From: Pedobacter sp.
GTDB lineage: Bacteria > Bacteroidota > Bacteroidia > Sphingobacteriales > Sphingobacteriaceae
NCBI RefSeq assembly: GCF_031119335.1
Contig: NZ_JAVHXT010000004.1
Coordinates: forward strand, 108,774-172,773
Reading direction: 5' to 3'
Length of the DNA stretch: 64,000 bases
Every line of letters starts with the position of its first letter. The stretch's first letter is position 1. A program made the translations under genes and the position numbers. Positions 55,753 through 64,000 of this stretch are shown piece after piece. The notes below the pieces were generated by a model. That model saw only the letters and a list, made by a program, of their open reading frames with translations. It was not told where the DNA came from and made no database searches.

Positions 55753-55870
55753 TGCAATCGTTCCCGACAAAAAGATGAGAAAAAACTGTCAGAAAATGCA
55801 CGCAGAACAGATAGAATGCAGTTTTTAGTTTATTGTTTGAAGAATAACAAAACTATGCAATCGTTCCCGA
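55753..55870. promoter_or_regulatory. Direct repeat TGCAATCGTTCCCGA, candidate operator
   Basis: The identical 15-mer occurs at 55753-55767 and 55856-55870 in the 304-nt gap upstream of the T9SS/pectate lyase operon and downstream of the helicase gene. It resembles GCAATCG-containing sites of LacI-type regulators of polysaccharide loci. Confidence 0.45.
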
Positions 55871-55915
55871 AAAAAGCGAGTATAATTTTAAACAAGATAA
55901 AATCTTGCTATTTTG

Positions 55916-57829
55916 CTAAAACAGTTGTAAAGTAACAGGCTCTTGCGCAGCAGAAGGACTATCCTGAACTCGCTTTTGTTTTTTCCGATGCTCAGCAATC
56001 CAGTTTTTGTAATTAGCTGCCTCGAGTGGTTTTTCCAACAAACCCGTACCTACATGCATTAATGTTAAGCTATTATCTATTTGCTGCCTTACTTTTTGTA
56101 ATTGATATTGGATTTGTTGTTGAATTTTATTTTTCGGTTTTACCCTAATGATTTTCAACAAGGGATTTAGCACTTTCAGATTAAGCTCCTTTGCAAAGTA
56201 AGTGTTTGCGGCAACTATTCTAGCTTGGAAAGTTGCCTGAGCTTCAAAACCACCTTGCTGATGTAATTGCTTCACTTGTGCTTGAAACTTTTCTACCAAT
56301 ACATTCAATGAAGAAACACTGGCAATGATTTCAGCAAGTTGCGTTTTAAATTCGGGAATGTTGGCTTTGTTAATTTCAGGGTCGGTAGCTATTACGTTCA
56401 GTTCGGTCATTAGCGTATGAAGACGAAAATGGTCGAGCACCATTTGTAGCACAAACGTTTCTTGTGCCAATGTTATTTTTTGGGTCAGCCCTTCTAACAT
56501 CAAAGGTTTCATGAAATTAAGCACTTCATTATTTGACCTTAAACTGTCCTTATTAATTTTCGATTTCAATACCAAACCGCCTAACGTTCGTACCCTACTC
56601 AGTGCTACATAAACCTGCCCACTAATGAAAGATTTACCTGCATCGATAATTGCGTGGTCAAACGTCAAACCCTGACTTTTATGAATGGTAACCGCCCAAG
56701 CCAACTTGATAGGATATTGTAGAAACTCACCTACCTGATTTTGAGAAACCTGCTCATCATCGTCCAATTTGTATTCGAAAGATTGCCACGAACTTTTAGT
56801 CAACAGCAAATCCTCCTCATCAGGGAAGGAAACATAAATATCTCCAGCATCGATAGATTTGATTTTACCGATTTTACCATTGTAGAATTTTCGTTCATCG
56901 CCAGTATCGTTCTTAATGAACATAATTTGAGCGCCAACTTTTAACGTGAGTTGTTGTTCGGCCTGTAAGCCCATTTCTTTAAACTCGCCGTTAATTTCGG
57001 CATCAAAGGTGTGAGCCTCGCCTGCTAGTTCATCTAACTTTTGTTTGTTAATTAAGTTAGCTTCCGCATTGTGCGAAGTAATGATGATGGGATTGATATC
57101 CGCCTCATCCTTAAATGCTGGGTCAAATCTTTGATTAAGCAAAGCTAAACTTTCATCGTCAATCTGATTACTTCGAATATCGTTTAATATTTTGATGAAG
57201 GTTTCTTCCGTTTGTCTAAATACTTTGGTCAGTTCAATTTGCAATACTGGATGTTTACGAATAACCAAAGCATCGAAGAAATATGGCGAAGGATAGGCTT
57301 TGCTTAAAAAGCTCCACTCTTCTCTTTTTACCACTGGCGGAAGCTGGTACAAGTCGCCAATGAGCAGCAACTGTAAACCACCGAAGGGACTGTTGTTTTT
57401 TCTCACAGAACGCAGTAGTGCATCAATCATGTCCATCACATCGCAACGCACCATAGAAACTTCGTCTATTACCAACAGCTCCAACTCATTAAAAAGTTTC
57501 AGCTTATCATTGGTATAACTTAAATCGCTAACTACAGACTGAATAGAAACGAAGCCCTCTTGCAAATTCTGAAAACCTACATCGCCTGGAAAAAAAGAAC
57601 CCGGAGGCAACTGAAAAAACGAGTTGATGGTAGTTCCTTTTGCATTCATGGCGGCGACACCTGTAGGCGCAACAATTGCCATTTTTTTTGAGCTTTCTCT
57701 TTTTATCCGCTTAAGCAACGTAGTTTTACCCGTACCAGCTTTACCTGTTAAAAAGATAGATTGATTGGTGTATTCAATAAATTCGAAAACTTTATCTGCT
57801 ATTGGATTTTCCTCCACTACTTGCTTCAT
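55916..57829 (-). CDS. PIF1-like ATP-dependent DNA helicase
   Basis: 5'-3' helicase of superfamily 1B. The 637-residue protein has Walker A IFLTGKAGTGKTTLLKRI (motif about residues 29-36), ELLVIDEVSMVRCDVMD (Walker B), GGLQLLLIGDLYQLPPV, and the C-terminal motif TIHKSQGLTFDHAIID with VYVALSRVRTLGGL. The last ~130 residues are a Gln/Lys-rich helical region. A GTG at 57835 would lie in the -7 box, so ATG 57829 is used. The likely role is in replication/recombination. Confidence 0.9.
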   Translation of the reverse strand: MKQVVEENPIADKVFEFIEYTNQSIFLTGKAGTGKTTLLKRIKRESSKKMAIVAPTGVAAMNAKGTTINSFFQLPPGSFFPGDVGFQNLQEGFVSIQSVVSDLSYTNDKLKLFNELELLVIDEVSMVRCDVMDMIDALLRSVRKNNSPFGGLQLLLIGDLYQLPPVVKREEWSFLSKAYPSPYFFDALVIRKHPVLQIELTKVFRQTEETFIKILNDIRSNQIDDESLALLNQRFDPAFKDEADINPIIITSHNAEANLINKQKLDELAGEAHTFDAEINGEFKEMGLQAEQQLTLKVGAQIMFIKNDTGDERKFYNGKIGKIKSIDAGDIYVSFPDEEDLLLTKSSWQSFEYKLDDDEQVSQNQVGEFLQYPIKLAWAVTIHKSQGLTFDHAIIDAGKSFISGQVYVALSRVRTLGGLVLKSKINKDSLRSNNEVLNFMKPLMLEGLTQKITLAQETFVLQMVLDHFRLHTLMTELNVIATDPEINKANIPEFKTQLAEIIASVSSLNVLVEKFQAQVKQLHQQGGFEAQATFQARIVAANTYFAKELNLKVLNPLLKIIRVKPKNKIQQQIQYQLQKVRQQIDNSLTLMHVGTGLLEKPLEAANYKNWIAEHRKKQKRVQDSPSAAQEPVTLQLF

Positions 57830-57834
57830 AGCCA

Positions 57835-57842
57835 CAAATTTA
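57835..57842 (-). promoter_or_regulatory. -7 box of the PIF1-like gene, 5 nt from the ATG
   Basis: On the minus strand, TAAATTTG is followed by TGGCT and the ATG; it decides the start and suggests a leaderless mRNA. Confidence 0.45.
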
Positions 57843-57868
57843 GCTAATTTAATTAGCTAAATCCGTAC

Positions 57869-57888
57869 GGGCGAAATATTTTTCGCCC
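57869..57888. repeat. 20-bp near-palindrome GGGCGAAATATTTTTCGCCC, copy 3
   Basis: A variant of 18718-18737 and 42381-42400, again followed by CAACA. It lies between the divergent helicase and YiaA/B genes. Confidence 0.65.
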
Positions 57889-57972
57889 CAACATTCCGTA
57901 TAAATCTGTAACAATTAGCAACATCCAAAGTCTTTACTGCAATTGTTAAATGTTAACCTAATACTAAAAACA

Positions 57973-58380
57973 ATGACCCAAAAACCTTCAAATGCCTTTA
58001 TAGCAGCCTCATGGATTGCTTTAGGGGTAGGCATGATTGGCTTTATTATTGGCCTCTGGCGCTCAGACATGCTACTTAACGAAAAAGGTTATTACTTCGC
58101 CGTATTAATGTTCGGTTTGTTTGCCGTAATCTCTCTGCAAAAAGCAGTTAGAGACAAATTGGAAAGCATTCCTGTAACAGAACTTTATTATGGCATCAGT
58201 TGGTTTGCAACACTTCTAACTATTGCCCTACTCATTATTGGGCTTTGGAATGCAGATTTGCTACCCAGTGAGAAAGGCTTTTATGCCTTCGCTTTTCTCC
58301 TCGCCATTTTTGGCGCTATCACAGTGCAAAAGAACACTCGTGATGGTCAAATTGCTAGAGGAAAACACCCATTGAATTAA
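57973..58380 (+). CDS. YiaA/YiaB-family inner-membrane protein
   Basis: The 135-residue protein is an internal duplication: AASWIALGVGMIGFIIGLWRSDMLLNEKGYYFAVLMFGLFAVISLQKAVRD and GISWFATLLTIALLIIGLWNADLLPSEKGFYAFAFLLAIFGAITVQKNTRD. Each half has two membrane helices and the family motif GLW(R/N)(S/A)D. Function unknown. ATG 57973 is preferred over 57943, which adds an unrelated lead. A strong terminator follows. Confidence 0.88.
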   Translation: MTQKPSNAFIAASWIALGVGMIGFIIGLWRSDMLLNEKGYYFAVLMFGLFAVISLQKAVRDKLESIPVTELYYGISWFATLLTIALLIIGLWNADLLPSEKGFYAFAFLLAIFGAITVQKNTRDGQIARGKHPLN

Positions 58381-58399
58381 GAAAATTGAAATTAAATGG

Positions 58400-58433
58400 A
58401 AGCGCTGCAGGTGATTACTTGCAGCGCTTTTTT
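58400..58433 (+). terminator. Terminator after the YiaA/B gene
   Basis: AAGCGCTGCA / TGCAGCGCTT (exact 10-bp stem) with a T-rich tail. Confidence 0.85.
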
Positions 58434-58458
58434 GTAGTTACATTTTTATATACACCCT

Positions 58459-58513
58459 GTCATCCAGAGCGCAGCGAAGGATCCATTAGCTTACTCGTAC
58501 CTCGGAATGACAA
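58459..58513. repeat. GTCATCCAGAGCGCAGCGAA repeat, copy
   Basis: GTCATCCAGAGCGCAGCGAA ... CCTCGGAATGACAAG; the same head recurs at 59033. Confidence 0.6.
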
Positions 58514-58553
58514 GTAGGCAAAAAACATAAAAGAGTTCAGTCATACCTAACGC

Positions 58554-58859
58554 CTAATCTTCTTTTATTTCATTATTCAAAAATCTCCATTCTCTATTTT
58601 CACTTTCAATCAGGGTGTTTTTCTTCGCTCTCGACCACCTTTTCAACTCTTTTTCTCTTTCAATTGCTTTATTAACATATTGAAATCTCTCATAATAAAC
58701 CAGATAATAACATTTGTATTTGCGAGTAAAGGAATTTATGCTATTTCCCTCTATATGTTGTGCCAATCTAATTTCTAAATCATTAGTTATGCCAACATAT
58801 AAAACTGTTTTATTGTAGTTGGTTAAAATGTAGACGAAATAATTATGTTGTTTTGACAT
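58554..58859 (-). CDS. GIY-YIG nuclease-fold protein
   Basis: The 101-residue protein has the GIY-YIG pattern: FVYILTNYNKTVLYVGITNDLEIRLAQH, then SFTRKYKCYYLVYYERFQYVNKAIEREKELKRW. This is the UPF0213-like single-domain group common in Bacteroidota; its nuclease activity is mostly untested. The start at 58859 (MSKQHNYFVYILTN) is preferred to the longer frame from 58898, which adds a short unlikely lead. Confidence 0.85.
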   Translation of the reverse strand: MSKQHNYFVYILTNYNKTVLYVGITNDLEIRLAQHIEGNSINSFTRKYKCYYLVYYERFQYVNKAIEREKELKRWSRAKKNTLIESENREWRFLNNEIKED

Positions 58860-59032
58860 GATAGAATAGATAGATATAATAAAAATAGTAATTTCCATCT
58901 ACCCTACCCTTACCCCAATAAGATTTCAAATGTATACTAGATTCCTCCTATCGTCGGAATGACAAGGAGGAAGAACAATAACTTATAAAAAACAGCACAA
59001 ATCCATATCTCTCTTGCTATTATGGGGTATTT

Positions 59033-59108
59033 GTCATCCAGAGCGCAGCGAAGGAACTAGTAAACTATTAATATCTACTAGATTCCCCCTACCGTAGGAA
59101 ATAGCAAG
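59033..59108. repeat. GTCATCCAGAGCGCAGCGAA repeat, copy
   Basis: GTCATCCAGAGCGCAGCGAA then GGAACTAGTAAAC ... ACTAGATTCCCCCTACCGTAG. A related tail (AGATTCCTCCTATCGTCGGAATGAC) lies near 58938. The 58860-59223 gap contains these repeats and no gene. Confidence 0.6.
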
Positions 59109-59223
59109 TAGCAGAAGTATAAATAAACAAAGTGTAAAAAATACACTTACGTAATATTTTAATTACCCTCCTTTTTATCAACAGGCTTTAAGTATTTTTA
59201 TTACAACCAAATATCCACACGTA

Positions 59224-60447
59224 ATGAAATCTATTAAACTGCTGCTAATCTGCTTAGCTCCTTTTTTCACCTTTGCACAAAACAAATTTTTCACTACCAA
59301 AGGCAAAGATATTATTGACCCTAATGGAAATCCAATTGTATTGAAAGGCACAAACTTGGGAAATTGGCTTGTACCAGAAGGTTATATGTTTAAGTTCAAA
59401 GATGTTTCTTCTCCGAGGTTGATTAACCAAGTGATAACCGAACTGATTGGACCAGACAAAGCAGCAGATTTTTGGGAGAAATATCTCAACAACTACATTA
59501 CCAAAGGTGATATCCAATATTTAAAACGTAGTGGAACGAACTCTGTGCGTATTCCTTTTCATTACAAAATGTTTACCACAGAAAGTTACTTGGGCTCAAA
59601 CAATCCCAACCGAGGATTTGAACTTTTAGACAAAGTAATAGCTTGGTGTAAGGAAGAAAACTTACCGGTAATTTTAGACATGCACTGTGCACCAGGCGGA
59701 CAAACCGGAGATAACATTGACGACAGTGATGGCTATCCTTTTTTATTTGAAAGTCCGAAAAGCCAAGCGCTTACGATTGCCATTTGGAAACGAATTGCAC
59801 AACATTATAAAAATGAAAAAACTGTACTCGGTTATGATTTACTAAACGAACCCATCGCACATTTCTTCGACAACAAAGAAGCACTAAATAAAAACCTAGA
59901 ACCATTGTACAAAGCTATCACAGCAGAAATTAGAAAGGTTGACAAAAACCATATAATCTTTTTAGGTGGCGCACAATGGAATTCCAATTTCAAAGTTTTC
60001 GGAAAACCATTTGATGACAAGCTAGTGTATAGCTTCCATAAATATTGGACGGCTACAACGCAAGATGTTATCCAAGAGTATCTGGATTATAGCGAAAAAT
60101 ATCAGGTACCAATTCACGTTGGAGAAACCGGAGAAAACAACGACCAATGGATTTTGGAGTTTAGAACCTTGATGGACAAACACGCCATTAGCTGGCACTT
60201 TTGGCCTTACAAAAAGATGAATGCTAAAAGTAGTTTGGCTACTTTTCCAACACCAGCAAATTACGACTTGCTTATTAAATACGCCGACCAACCTAAAGCC
60301 AATTTTGCTGACATCAGAAAATATGCGCCAAAAGATAGAACTGCTATTGAAACTGTTTTAAATCAGTTGTTAGAGAATTGCAGGTTTGATAATGCAACTA
60401 CCAATGATGGGTATTTGAGTGGTTTAGGGTTGAGGACAGGAAAATAA
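59224..60447 (+). CDS. Glycoside hydrolase family 5 enzyme
   Basis: Exported 407-residue endo- or exo-glucanase-like hydrolase with a signal peptide (ending FTFAQ). The (beta/alpha)8 barrel shows LKGTNLGNWLVPEGYMF, NSVRIPFHY, LDMHCAPGGQ, YDLLNEP (acid/base Glu209), HKYW and VGETGEN (nucleophile Glu301). The start resembles fungal exo-beta-1,3-glucanases of GH5 as well as cellulases, so beta-1,3- or beta-1,4-glucan is likely; the subfamily cannot be fixed. Expected in the periplasm or outside the cell. Confidence 0.9.
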   Translation: MKSIKLLLICLAPFFTFAQNKFFTTKGKDIIDPNGNPIVLKGTNLGNWLVPEGYMFKFKDVSSPRLINQVITELIGPDKAADFWEKYLNNYITKGDIQYLKRSGTNSVRIPFHYKMFTTESYLGSNNPNRGFELLDKVIAWCKEENLPVILDMHCAPGGQTGDNIDDSDGYPFLFESPKSQALTIAIWKRIAQHYKNEKTVLGYDLLNEPIAHFFDNKEALNKNLEPLYKAITAEIRKVDKNHIIFLGGAQWNSNFKVFGKPFDDKLVYSFHKYWTATTQDVIQEYLDYSEKYQVPIHVGETGENNDQWILEFRTLMDKHAISWHFWPYKKMNAKSSLATFPTPANYDLLIKYADQPKANFADIRKYAPKDRTAIETVLNQLLENCRFDNATTNDGYLSGLGLRTGK

Positions 60448-60472
60448 TCAGTAAGCTGTAAGGTCGAGCCTG

Positions 60473-60539
60473 TGTGTTCGCCCCCTTGAGATGATGTAAA
60501 ATATTGGGCGAATATCTTGCACTTACATAGGCGAACACA
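60473..60539. repeat. Inverted repeat TGTGTTCGCC / GGCGAACACA
   Basis: Exact 10-bp arms around a 47-nt loop that itself contains GGGCGAA, between the convergent GH5 and uvrA genes. It could act as a bidirectional terminator or be a repeat. Confidence 0.55.
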
Positions 60540-60553
60540 TTGGTTCGCCCTTA

Positions 60554-63391
60554 CTACATTTCTTTCTTCAAAAATTTACCCGTTAAACTAATTGGGTTTT
60601 CAATTAATCCCTCTGGTGTGCCTTCGAAAATAATTCTTCCACCACCTGCGCCACCTTCTTCACCTAAATCAATTACCCAATCGGCTACTTTAACCACATC
60701 TAAGTTATGCTCGATTACCAGAACTGTATTGCCTTTATCCACCAACGAATTTAATACACCTAACAACACCGCAATATCTTCAAAATGCAATCCTGTAGTA
60801 GGTTCATCTAAAATATAGAAGGTTTTACCAGTGTCTTTTTTGGAAAGCTCCGTCGCCAGTTTCACACGTTGAGCTTCACCACCCGATAATGTGGTAGAAG
60901 CCTGCCCTAAACGGATATAACCTAAACCAACATCGTTCAGTGTTTTTATTTTACGATAGATAGAAGGCATGTGCTCGAAGAAATGACAAGCATCCTCGAT
61001 ACTCATATCCAACACATCGCTAATCGATTTGCCTTTGTAACGCACCTCTAAAGTTTCACGATTGTATCTTCTGCCACCACATTCTTCGCAAGGCACCTGT
61101 ACATCCGGCAAGAAATTCATCTCAATTACCTTCATCCCTGCACCTTGGCAAGTTTCGCATCTTCCACCTTTAACGTTGAAAGAAAAACGACCAGGTTTGT
61201 AGCCCCTAATCTTCGCCTCTGGCAGAGCCACAAACAAATTCCTGATATCAGAAAAAACACCGGTATAAGTTGATGGGTTAGAACGTGGTGTACGACCAAT
61301 TGGTGCTTGGTCAATCTCAATTACCTTATCAATTTCTTTTAAACCCGTTACTTTCTCGTAAGCCAAAGGTTTTTTCTTCGCTCTAAAGAAATGATGATTT
61401 AAAATTGGATATAAAGTCTCGGTAATTAAACTCGATTTACCACTTCCGGAAACCCCAGTAACCGCAATAAATTTACCCAAAGGAAAATCTACAGAAACCT
61501 CTTTCAAATTATGCCCCGTAGCTTTGATAATTCCTAAGTGATGACCATTACCTTCCCTACGCTTCTTAGGAACTTCAATTCCTTTTTTGCCATTCAAATA
61601 AAAAGCCGTTAAAGTGCCCGATTTTAAAATTTGTGATGGCGTGCCCTGCGCTACAATCTGTCCGCCGTGTACACCCGCCGCTGGACCAACATCAATCACA
61701 TGGTCTGCCTCTAAAATCATATCCTTATCGTGTTCTACCACCAAAACGGTATTGCCTAAATCACGTAAGTTCTTTAATGCTGTAATTAAACGTTCGTTGT
61801 CACGTTGGTGCAAACCGATACTTGGCTCATCCAAAATGTACATTACATTCATCAATTGCGAACCAATCTGTGTTGCCAAACGAATACGTTGTGCCTCGCC
61901 ACCAGAAAGTGTACGCGAAGTACGGTCTAAAGTAAGGTAGTTTAAACCCACATCTAGCAAGAAACCAATACGAGCTCTAATTTCTTTCAGTATCTCCCTC
62001 GCAATAGTATTTTGGCGTTCATTCAATCTTTCTTCTACTCCATCAAACCATTGGTGTAAATTGGCTACATCCATGGTAGCCAGCTCAGAAATATTCTTGC
62101 CATCAACCTTGAAATGCAAGCTTTCCTTTTTCAAGCGGGCACCATAGCAATCAGGGCAAGTTTCTAACCTACGGAAAGCTTCCATATCATCCGAACCGCC
62201 TTCGCCCCTTTTCTCCTGCTGCTCTTCTAATAATTTGATGATACCATCGAAAGTAACTTGGTAGTTCTGTACGTTCCATTTGTTGTAGGTTACTTCCACC
62301 GAAATCAAATCTGGCGCACCTTTCAAAAGAATATCAATATGTTCTTCGCTCAGTTTTTCCAAAGGTGTAGATAAAGAGAAATTGTACTTTTTACCCAATG
62401 CCTTTAACACTTGGAAAACCCAAATATCACGATACTCACCCAGCGGAGCCAAACCACCGTTCAAGATGCTAAGCTTCATATTTGGCATGATAGATTTTTT
62501 ATCTACCACGAAAATATACCCCAAACCATCGCAAGTTTCGCAAGCACCATAAGGCGAGTTAAACGAAAAACTATTTGGCTGAGGTTCATCGTAAGAAATA
62601 CCCGTAGTTGGGCACATCAAAAACTTACTGAAATGCGCTACATTATTTTCTTTATCGCTGATTTTAATGATGCCCTTGCCTAAACGCATGGCAGTTTGAA
62701 TACTATCCAACAAACGTTTGTGGTCTTTCGGGTCTATGATTAAACGGTCTACCACAATTTCGATATCGTGGATTTTATAACGGTCAACCTGCATTTTCGG
62801 GGCAATGTCTTGGATTTCGCCATCAACACGCACCTTCACATAACCTTGCTTACGAATTTGTTCGAACAACTCTCGGTAATGCCCTTTACGTCCTTTTACC
62901 ACTGGAGCCAAAATATTCACTGCCGATTTCTCGAACTTCTTGTAAATGTTCTGCAAAATTTGGTCTTCGCTCATGCGCTCCATTTTTTCGCCAGTATTGT
63001 ACGAAAAAGCATCGCCTACACGAGCATACAGTAAACGCATAAAATCGTAGATTTCCGTAATGGTGCCCACTGTAGAACGTGGGTTTTTGCTCGTCGTTTT
63101 TTGCTCAATGGCAATTACCGGACTTAAACCAGAAACCTTATCTACATCGGGGCGTTCCATACCGCCCATAAACTGACGCGAATAAGCGCTAAAAGTTTCC
63201 ATATAACGGCGCTGCCCTTCGGCATAAATCGTATCAAACGCCAAAGATGACTTACCACTACCACTTAGCCCAGTAATAACCACCATTTTATTGCGTGGAA
63301 AACTAACGTCTATGTTCTTTAGATTGTGCACCCTTGCACCGTAAACTTCCACTTCTTTTTGCTCGCCCAAATCTACGTGGTTCTTCGCCAT
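60554..63391 (-). CDS. uvrA: Excinuclease ABC subunit A
   Basis: Damage-recognition subunit of nucleotide-excision repair; a double ABC ATPase that loads UvrB. The 945-residue protein has two Walker A motifs ([14 protein letters not shown] and [11 protein letters not shown]), two signature regions ([32 protein letters not shown]) and two CxxC zinc sites ([17 protein letters not shown]...CEECGG). Length is standard. A -7 box TAATTTTG lies in the upstream region on the minus strand. Confidence 0.97.
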   Translation of the reverse strand: MAKNHVDLGEQKEVEVYGARVHNLKNIDVSFPRNKMVVITGLSGSGKSSLAFDTIYAEGQRRYMETFSAYSRQFMGGMERPDVDKVSGLSPVIAIEQKTTSKNPRSTVGTITEIYDFMRLLYARVGDAFSYNTGEKMERMSEDQILQNIYKKFEKSAVNILAPVVKGRKGHYRELFEQIRKQGYVKVRVDGEIQDIAPKMQVDRYKIHDIEIVVDRLIIDPKDHKRLLDSIQTAMRLGKGIIKISDKENNVAHFSKFLMCPTTGISYDEPQPNSFSFNSPYGACETCDGLGYIFVVDKKSIMPNMKLSILNGGLAPLGEYRDIWVFQVLKALGKKYNFSLSTPLEKLSEEHIDILLKGAPDLISVEVTYNKWNVQNYQVTFDGIIKLLEEQQEKRGEGGSDDMEAFRRLETCPDCYGARLKKESLHFKVDGKNISELATMDVANLHQWFDGVEERLNERQNTIAREILKEIRARIGFLLDVGLNYLTLDRTSRTLSGGEAQRIRLATQIGSQLMNVMYILDEPSIGLHQRDNERLITALKNLRDLGNTVLVVEHDKDMILEADHVIDVGPAAGVHGGQIVAQGTPSQILKSGTLTAFYLNGKKGIEVPKKRREGNGHHLGIIKATGHNLKEVSVDFPLGKFIAVTGVSGSGKSSLITETLYPILNHHFFRAKKKPLAYEKVTGLKEIDKVIEIDQAPIGRTPRSNPSTYTGVFSDIRNLFVALPEAKIRGYKPGRFSFNVKGGRCETCQGAGMKVIEMNFLPDVQVPCEECGGRRYNRETLEVRYKGKSISDVLDMSIEDACHFFEHMPSIYRKIKTLNDVGLGYIRLGQASTTLSGGEAQRVKLATELSKKDTGKTFYILDEPTTGLHFEDIAVLLGVLNSLVDKGNTVLVIEHNLDVVKVADWVIDLGEEGGAGGGRIIFEGTPEGLIENPISLTGKFLKKEM

Positions 63392-63429
63392 ATGTTATTC
63401 GCTCCGTTTTAAATATACTTTCTTTACTT

Positions 63430-63512
63430 AAACACATAGAAACATAGCTTATAACTATGTTTAACTAATACGCTAAAGAATTTTAGATTAAAGTGCTATG
63501 TGCCTATGTGGT
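63430..63512. repeat. CCACATAGAAACATAG inverted-repeat element, copy 2
   Basis: AAACACATAGAAACATAGC and GCTATGTGCCTATGTGGT; compare 17782-17892. Confidence 0.7.
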
Positions 63513-63920
63513 AAAAAATAGCTTGCAAAATTAGCGAATTTTAAGCACAAAAACTATGGATACAAATACTTAAAACACTTATAAATCAAGAAATAGCAAG
63601 TCTTTACATTCATATAACTTCTCGTCATAAACCATTAAGAAAAAATGAAAGTAAAATAGATTTTTCTTCTATTAATCCCTTTTGCTTTCAGTTAAATGTT
63701 CCTGATCCTTCAAACAAAATATATTGATGTCTTTATAGAACCCCCATTTAACCAACTAGTCTACATCTGTCATTAAAATAAACTAAGTACTCTTGCTTAT
63801 GAGGTATAAAAAGCATGTACAATTTGAACATCCATTTTGCGTTTACGAACTAATTTATACAATATTTAATCTACTGGAAATAAATTCATTATTACTAAAA
63901 AAAGTATATCTTACACCAAA

Positions 63921-63936
63921 TTCTCTATATAGAGAA
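63921..63936. promoter_or_regulatory. Perfect 16-bp palindrome
   Basis: TTCTCTATATAGAGAA, 30 nt upstream of the ATG at 63966; a candidate operator for that gene. Confidence 0.4.
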
Positions 63937-63965
63937 ACCTGCAAACTAAAACCAACAAACTAACA

Positions 63966-64000
63966 ATGCATTTCTTTGAAAAAGTATTGCAACCGCCTAC
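63966..64000 (+). CDS. Start of a gene cut by the window edge
   Basis: An ATG after ACTAACA is followed by 10 more codons and two bases (MHFFEKVLQPP). Too little is visible to name the product. The sequence is consistent with a coding start and the spacing fits the palindrome upstream. Confidence 0.35.
   Translation, partial: MHFFEKVLQPP

Larger units (their letters stand above)
63392..63965. other. AT-rich intergenic region after uvrA start
   Basis: It contains a copy of the CCACATAGAAACATAG element (63430-63512) and, near the right edge, the palindrome at 63921-63936. I see no gene in between. Confidence 0.5.

Overview
The window looks like a chromosome segment of a Bacteroidota member, most likely Sphingobacteriaceae (Pedobacter/Sphingobacterium-like). 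The grounds are AT-rich DNA, many Bacteroidota-type -7 promoter boxes (TAnnTTTG), a TonB receptor/DUF4249 pair, type IX secretion (T9SS) C-terminal sorting domains, a YtxJ-like bacillithiol-system protein, Mqo, and a serine palmitoyltransferase that closely resembles, from memory, the Sphingobacterium multivorum enzyme. I see no rRNA, tRNA, CRISPR array, integrase or transposase.

Layout: 0-6.3 kb holds rpsP-rimM-(lipoprotein)-trmD-rplS, an amino-acid dehydrogenase and an MscS channel. 6.4-12.6 kb (minus strand) holds a persulfide-dioxygenase-like/rhodanese protein, asparaginase, TatD, a double FKBP lipoprotein and NrnA. 12.9-19.9 kb holds ndk, an FKBP, a small Crp/YciI/membrane-protein operon, recF with a DUF721 gene, a TPR protein, ribH and ytxJ. 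19.9-28.7 kb holds mqo, osmC, an AraC regulator and a LytTR two-component pair divergent from a TonB receptor/DUF4249 pair. 28.8-31.4 kb is an SDR-DUF2147-DoxX-AraC operon.

The centrepiece is 31.8-43.4 kb. Serine palmitoyltransferase, a GNAT-type putative ceramide synthase and a CerR-like reductase are followed by myo-inositol-phosphate synthase, a PgpA-like phosphatase, a GtrA protein, a large DUF5686 outer-membrane protein, a CDP-alcohol phosphatidyltransferase fused to a DUF4833-like domain, a fatty-acid-hydroxylase-family enzyme and an Aur1-like PAP2 transferase. Read as a pathway: serine + acyl thioester -> 3-ketosphinganine -> (dihydro)ceramide; glucose-6-P -> inositol-P -> phosphatidylinositol-P -> phosphatidylinositol; then phosphoinositol transfer onto ceramide. 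It appears to be a nearly self-contained inositol-phosphosphingolipid locus.

43.4-64 kb holds a GNAT, a YdeI-like protein, DUF4256, a TPR histidine kinase, a lipoprotein, lipA, a T9SS-secreted multidomain pectate lyase with a T9SS companion, a PIF1-like helicase, a YiaA/B protein, a GIY-YIG protein, a GH5 glycosidase, uvrA and the first codons of another gene. Intergenic spaces are unusually rich in several families of short dispersed palindromes, some nested in one another. Several genes have a -7 box only 4-5 nt before the ATG, suggesting leaderless mRNAs.
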